A stretch of DNA of 64,000 nucleotides from Desulfobulbaceae bacterium BRH_c16a. Its GTDB lineage: Bacteria > Desulfobacterota > Desulfobulbia > Desulfobulbales > Desulfocapsaceae. The translations under genes were made by a program, and so were the position numbers. Below are positions 61,204-64,000 of this stretch, in pieces (the first letter of the stretch is position 1; the number at the start of each line of letters is the position of its first letter). The notes beneath the pieces were generated by a model. It was given only the letters and a program-made list of their open reading frames with translations. It searched no databases and was not told where the DNA came from. Location of the stretch: the NCBI GenBank assembly GCA_000961725.1, contig LADS01000031.1, positions 62,001-126,000 of the forward strand, given 5' to 3'.

Positions 61204-62324
61204 AAACGCTCAATATCGTTATTTTCGGCCTGTCGATTACCTCATCGTGGGGAAACGGCCACGCCACCACCTTCAGAAGCCTGGCGAAGGCCCTGTCGCG
61301 CCGCGGCCACCGTATCGCCTTCTTTGAAAAGGATGTGCCATGGTATGCCGGTAATCGCGACCTTGCCGAGCCGCTCTTCTGTCGAACGATTCTGTATCGA
61401 TCGATCGATGAACTCAGACACCATGAGGAGACGATCGGCCAGGCCGATCTGGTTATTCTCGGCTCTTATGTTGCCGATGCCGAAAAACTTTCAGAGATGA
61501 TCAAGAGGCTGAACCCGCCATGTTTCGTTTTTTACGATATTGACACGCCGGTGACCCTGGCCAAGCTGGATCGCGGCGATTTTGAATATCTGCATCCGCG
61601 GATGATTCCCGAATTCGACATGTACTGGTCGTTCACCGGGGGACCTATTCTGACAAAACTGGAGAGGGAGTACGGGGCGAAACGAGCCCTGCCGCTGTAC
61701 TGTTCAGTCGATCCCGATCTTTATCATCCCGATCTCGGCGGTCCGTGCGCCGGGAAATCCCGCAGACACACAATCTCTCTCGGTTATCTCGGCACCTACA
61801 GCGATGACCGCCAGCCGACTCTGGAAGAGCTGCTGATCACCTCCGCCCGTTTAACCCCGCATGCCAGATTCTGGGTGGCCGGAGCCCAATATCCTCAAAC
61901 CTTGCAATGGCCCGACAACGTGGAAATGATCAGTCATGTTCCCCCCTGCCAGCATCGCAGTTTCTACAACTCGCAACGCTTCACCCTGAACATTACCCGG
62001 CGCGATATGATAGATGCCGGTTTTTCGCCGAGTGTGCGCCTGTTCGAGGCCGGCGCCTGCGGCACGCCTGTGATTACCGATTTCTGGACGGGCCTCGATT
62101 CGTTTTTCCGGCTCGGCGAGGAAATTCTGGTAGCCCGCACCAGCCGGGATGTTCTGGACTACCTGGAAATGGGCGATGAAGAACGCCTGGAAATCGCTGC
62201 ACGCTTCCGCGAGAAGGTTCTCGGCACCCACACTTCAGGCCATCGCGCCTTACAGGTGGAACAATATATGAAAGAAGCTTCCGGCCATACACCTGCAACA
62301 AACCGGCTGGATGCGGCAGTTTGA
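61200..62324 (+). CDS. CgeB-like glycosyltransferase 3
   Basis: Third protein of the group (374 aa): LNIVIFGLSITSSWGNGHAT, FFEKDVPWYAGNRDL, FVFYDIDTPVTLAKLDRGDF, NITRRDMIDAGFSPSVRLFE, AGACGTPVITDFWTGLDSFF. Transferases 2 and 3 share the FYD/WDxDxPxTL and R-x-x-M-x-x-x-GFSP motifs and are closer to each other than to transferase 1. The start overlaps the previous stop by 4 nt. It is the last gene of the operon; the following 116 bp show no clear terminator. Confidence 0.88.
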   Translation: MKTLNIVIFGLSITSSWGNGHATTFRSLAKALSRRGHRIAFFEKDVPWYAGNRDLAEPLFCRTILYRSIDELRHHEETIGQADLVILGSYVADAEKLSEMIKRLNPPCFVFYDIDTPVTLAKLDRGDFEYLHPRMIPEFDMYWSFTGGPILTKLEREYGAKRALPLYCSVDPDLYHPDLGGPCAGKSRRHTISLGYLGTYSDDRQPTLEELLITSARLTPHARFWVAGAQYPQTLQWPDNVEMISHVPPCQHRSFYNSQRFTLNITRRDMIDAGFSPSVRLFEAGACGTPVITDFWTGLDSFFRLGEEILVARTSRDVLDYLEMGDEERLEIAARFREKVLGTHTSGHRALQVEQYMKEASGHTPATNRLDAAV

Positions 62325-62440
62325 GCTTAAATTGGCAATTAACCCGGCCGGCTGTGGTCTTCTCAAGCTGGAAAATGTTTCCGGCCGGACAGACATTTTC
62401 CTGAATTTCCGGACATTCCTGTATTCCTGGAAGATCCGGA

Positions 62441-63433
62441 TTATCCCGGGCCGCCCAGTAAGACTCTGATGTAATTAACCCGCTCGAGAACTGCCCGGTC
62501 GGGAGTATGATGTTTGCCCATGCTGCCGCGCATCTGATCGAGAGAATCGTATTGATGGCTTTCCAGCCATGCACTGAGTTCGTTTTTTACCGTAGTGAGA
62601 TATTCCGGGCGGTTCCTGAGCAGGGCTGAAACCATCTGCACGCCATGAGCGCCGCACATAACCGACTTCACCACATCCATACCGGTATGCACCCCACCGG
62701 TAACACCGAGTGAAAAACGGAAGCACTCCGATAAAATCGCCAGCCACCGGAGACGCAGCAGCAGCTCATCTGAAGTCGACAGTTTCAGTCTTGAGAATGC
62801 TTCAAGGTTTTCCGTGTCGATATCGGGCTGATAAAAACGATTGAACAGTATCACGCCGTCGGCGCCGGCCTCCTCCAGCTGTTTGCAGAAATGCGGCAGA
62901 GAGGAAAGAAAAGGCGACAATTTGACCGCCACCGGAATAGCCACACTCTGCTTCACCTGCCTGACCACCCCGAGGAGGTGTTCCTCCACTGCGACTCCGC
63001 TCACCAAGGGATCCTCAGCCAGAAAATAGATATTGAGTTCCAGGGCATCGGCCCCCGCCTGTTCGATCAGGCGGGCGTACCGTATCCATCCCCCCTCGCT
63101 CACCCCATTCAGGGAACCGATTACCGGCACGGACACGCACCTTTTGACCGCGGCCACTTTTTCCAGGTAAAAGTCCGGGCCATGACGCACCTCATCGACC
63201 AGCGGGTGATAGCTCAAGGCTTCGGCATAACTGTTTTCCGGCACCTCGACTTCCCGCACCGACCTCTCCTGATCGGCGATTATCTGCTCTTCAAAAAGCG
63301 AATACATGACGATGGCGGCGGCCCCGGCATCTTCCAGCCTTTTGACCGTATCGAGGTTTTCGGCGAGAGGAGAAGCTCCCGGCATGAGCGGGTGCGGCAG
63401 GGAAAACCCGAGATATGTAGTGGACAGATCCAT
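62441..63433 (-). CDS. Dihydroorotate dehydrogenase-like protein
   Basis: FMN-binding barrel protein (330 aa) of the class 1 dihydroorotate dehydrogenase type: LSTTYLGFSLPHPLMPGASP, IEQAGADALELNIYFLAEDP, AIPVAVKLSPFLSSLPHFCK, and SLGVTGGVHTGMDVVKSVMC. Such homologues next to pyruvate:ferredoxin oxidoreductase genes are often not the pyrimidine enzyme, and their substrate is unknown. The ATG at 63433 has AGGAGA 6 nt upstream and is preferred over a TTG at 63439. It lies 29 bp downstream of the oxidoreductase gene on the same strand. Confidence 0.88.
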   Translation of the reverse strand: MDLSTTYLGFSLPHPLMPGASPLAENLDTVKRLEDAGAAAIVMYSLFEEQIIADQERSVREVEVPENSYAEALSYHPLVDEVRHGPDFYLEKVAAVKRCVSVPVIGSLNGVSEGGWIRYARLIEQAGADALELNIYFLAEDPLVSGVAVEEHLLGVVRQVKQSVAIPVAVKLSPFLSSLPHFCKQLEEAGADGVILFNRFYQPDIDTENLEAFSRLKLSTSDELLLRLRWLAILSECFRFSLGVTGGVHTGMDVVKSVMCGAHGVQMVSALLRNRPEYLTTVKNELSAWLESHQYDSLDQMRGSMGKHHTPDRAVLERVNYIRVLLGGPG

Positions 63434-63462
63434 TGGCAATCTCCTTTTTCTTAACCGAATTT

Positions 63463-64000
63463 TTATTCTCCGGCCGAATCCTGCAATTTGAGGCCTGCCA
63501 GTTGTTTATAAAGCTGATAACGCTGATCCACTTCTTTCCGGGCAAGATGAAGCAACAGTTTGGCCCGGGCGGGATCGATTTTTTCGAGCATCCGGTACCG
63601 GGTCTCATTATAAATGTAGTCCTTGAGCGGAATTTTGGCCGGCCCCGAGTCCAGACGGAACGGATTCTCCCCGGCGGCAGTCCTTCGCGGATCAAACCGG
63701 TACAGCGGCCAGTAACCCGATTCGACCGCCAGCTTCTGCTGCGCTGCCCCGTAGGCAAGATCAAATCCCTGACCGATGCAGTGGCAATAGGCAATGATCA
63801 ATGAGGCTCCGGGATATGATTCCGCCTCCTGAAAAACCTTGACCGTGTGGCTGTCATTGGCGCCGAAGGCAATCCGCCCGACATAGACACTGCCGTAGGT
63901 CATGGCCATGAGCCCCAGTTCCTTCTTGGCAATCGCCTTGCCGACTGCAGCAAATTTGGCGGTAGCGCCGAGGGGCGTTGCCTTGGACTGCTGCCCGCCG
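63463..64000 (-). CDS. nifJ: Pyruvate:ferredoxin (flavodoxin) oxidoreductase, C-terminal part
   Basis: C-terminal 178 residues of the single-chain enzyme that converts pyruvate and CoA to acetyl-CoA, CO2 and reduced ferredoxin. The visible part belongs to the thiamine diphosphate domain: GGQQSKATPLGATAKFAAVG, YVGRIAFGANDSHTVKVFQE, LIIAYCHCIGQGFDLAYG and ENPFRLDSGPAKIPLKDYIY. The 5' part is beyond the window. An oxygen-sensitive PFOR supports an anaerobic or facultative lifestyle. Confidence 0.93.
   Translation of the reverse strand, partial: GGQQSKATPLGATAKFAAVGKAIAKKELGLMAMTYGSVYVGRIAFGANDSHTVKVFQEAESYPGASLIIAYCHCIGQGFDLAYGAAQQKLAVESGYWPLYRFDPRRTAAGENPFRLDSGPAKIPLKDYIYNETRYRMLEKIDPARAKLLLHLARKEVDQRYQLYKQLAGLKLQDSAGE

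Noticed and set aside
1..64000. CRISPR arrays, tRNA or rRNA genes, prophage or intact transposase genes
   Set aside because: No regularly spaced repeats, cloverleaf-like segments, rRNA sequence or transposase/integrase domains were recognised on either strand. A dedicated tRNA scan would be needed to exclude a missed tRNA.

Overview
The window looks like a chromosomal segment of a free-living Gram-negative anaerobe or facultative organism. The best guess is Desulfobacterota (Deltaproteobacteria, Desulfobulbales-like). This is inferred from a pyruvate:ferredoxin oxidoreductase next to a dihydroorotate-dehydrogenase-like gene, a TAXI-type TRAP transporter, a class GN sortase system and arsenite methylation. 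No rRNA, tRNA, CRISPR array or intact mobile element was seen.

Layout. 1-2.4 kb: TRAP permease and its TAXI binding protein (minus strand). 2.7-5.5 kb: a P2-type cation ATPase behind a clear sigma-54 promoter. 5.6-12.4 kb: a tightly overlapping minus-strand operon for membrane fatty-acid modification (DUF2878, Cfa-like methyltransferase, DUF1365, FAD oxidoreductase, SDR, NTF2-like, chalcone-isomerase-like) that begins with a truncated DUF3833 lipoprotein remnant; a PAS-LuxR regulator lies downstream. 12.7-19.7 kb: a CsgG-like protein, hpt, and a dedicated sortase locus (class GN sortase, VIT/vWA target, PdsR/PdsS). 19.7-21 kb: arsR-arsM with matching TCGAA-N5-TCGAA operators. 21-25 kb: an ABC1/UbiB kinase, a two-repeat membrane-anchored protein and a PAS-type sigma-54 activator. 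25-44 kb: a stress and reserve-carbohydrate region with GH57, B12-radical SAM and ABM genes, catalase, CurA-like reductase, DJ-1/PfpI protein, cardiolipin synthase, DUF3309, CsbD, glycogen debranching enzyme, TreZ and Fe-SOD. 44-46.5 kb: a frameshifted PhzE/TrpE(G)-type anthranilate synthase behind a Trp-rich leader peptide and terminator. 46.5-52.2 kb: tRNA-binding protein, PAS histidine kinase, NarL-type regulator and FtsH. 52.5-62.3 kb: an eight-gene glycan operon. 62.4-64 kb: DHOD-like protein and the C-terminus of PFOR.

The main discovery is regulatory. Three operons of the 25-44 kb region carry the same module: a canonical -24/-12 promoter (TGGCAC-N5-TTG) preceded, at 98-99 bp in every case, by a 31-bp tandem pair of GGT-N8-ACC boxes (box, 3 bp, box). 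The modules drive ABM/radical SAM/GH57, a secreted Gly-rich protein/DUF3309/CsbD, and sodB/treZ/debranching enzyme. This points to an undescribed sigma-54 stress and glycogen/trehalose regulon. A sigma-54 activator gene (23527-25035) sits directly beside the first operon and is the obvious candidate regulator.

Other points of interest are the trp-type attenuator, the ArsR operator pair with an apparently leaderless arsR, a glycosidase-epimerase fusion, three consecutive CgeB-like glycosyltransferases, and relics of gene loss (DUF3833, a copper-ATPase C-terminus, the frameshifted anthranilate synthase).
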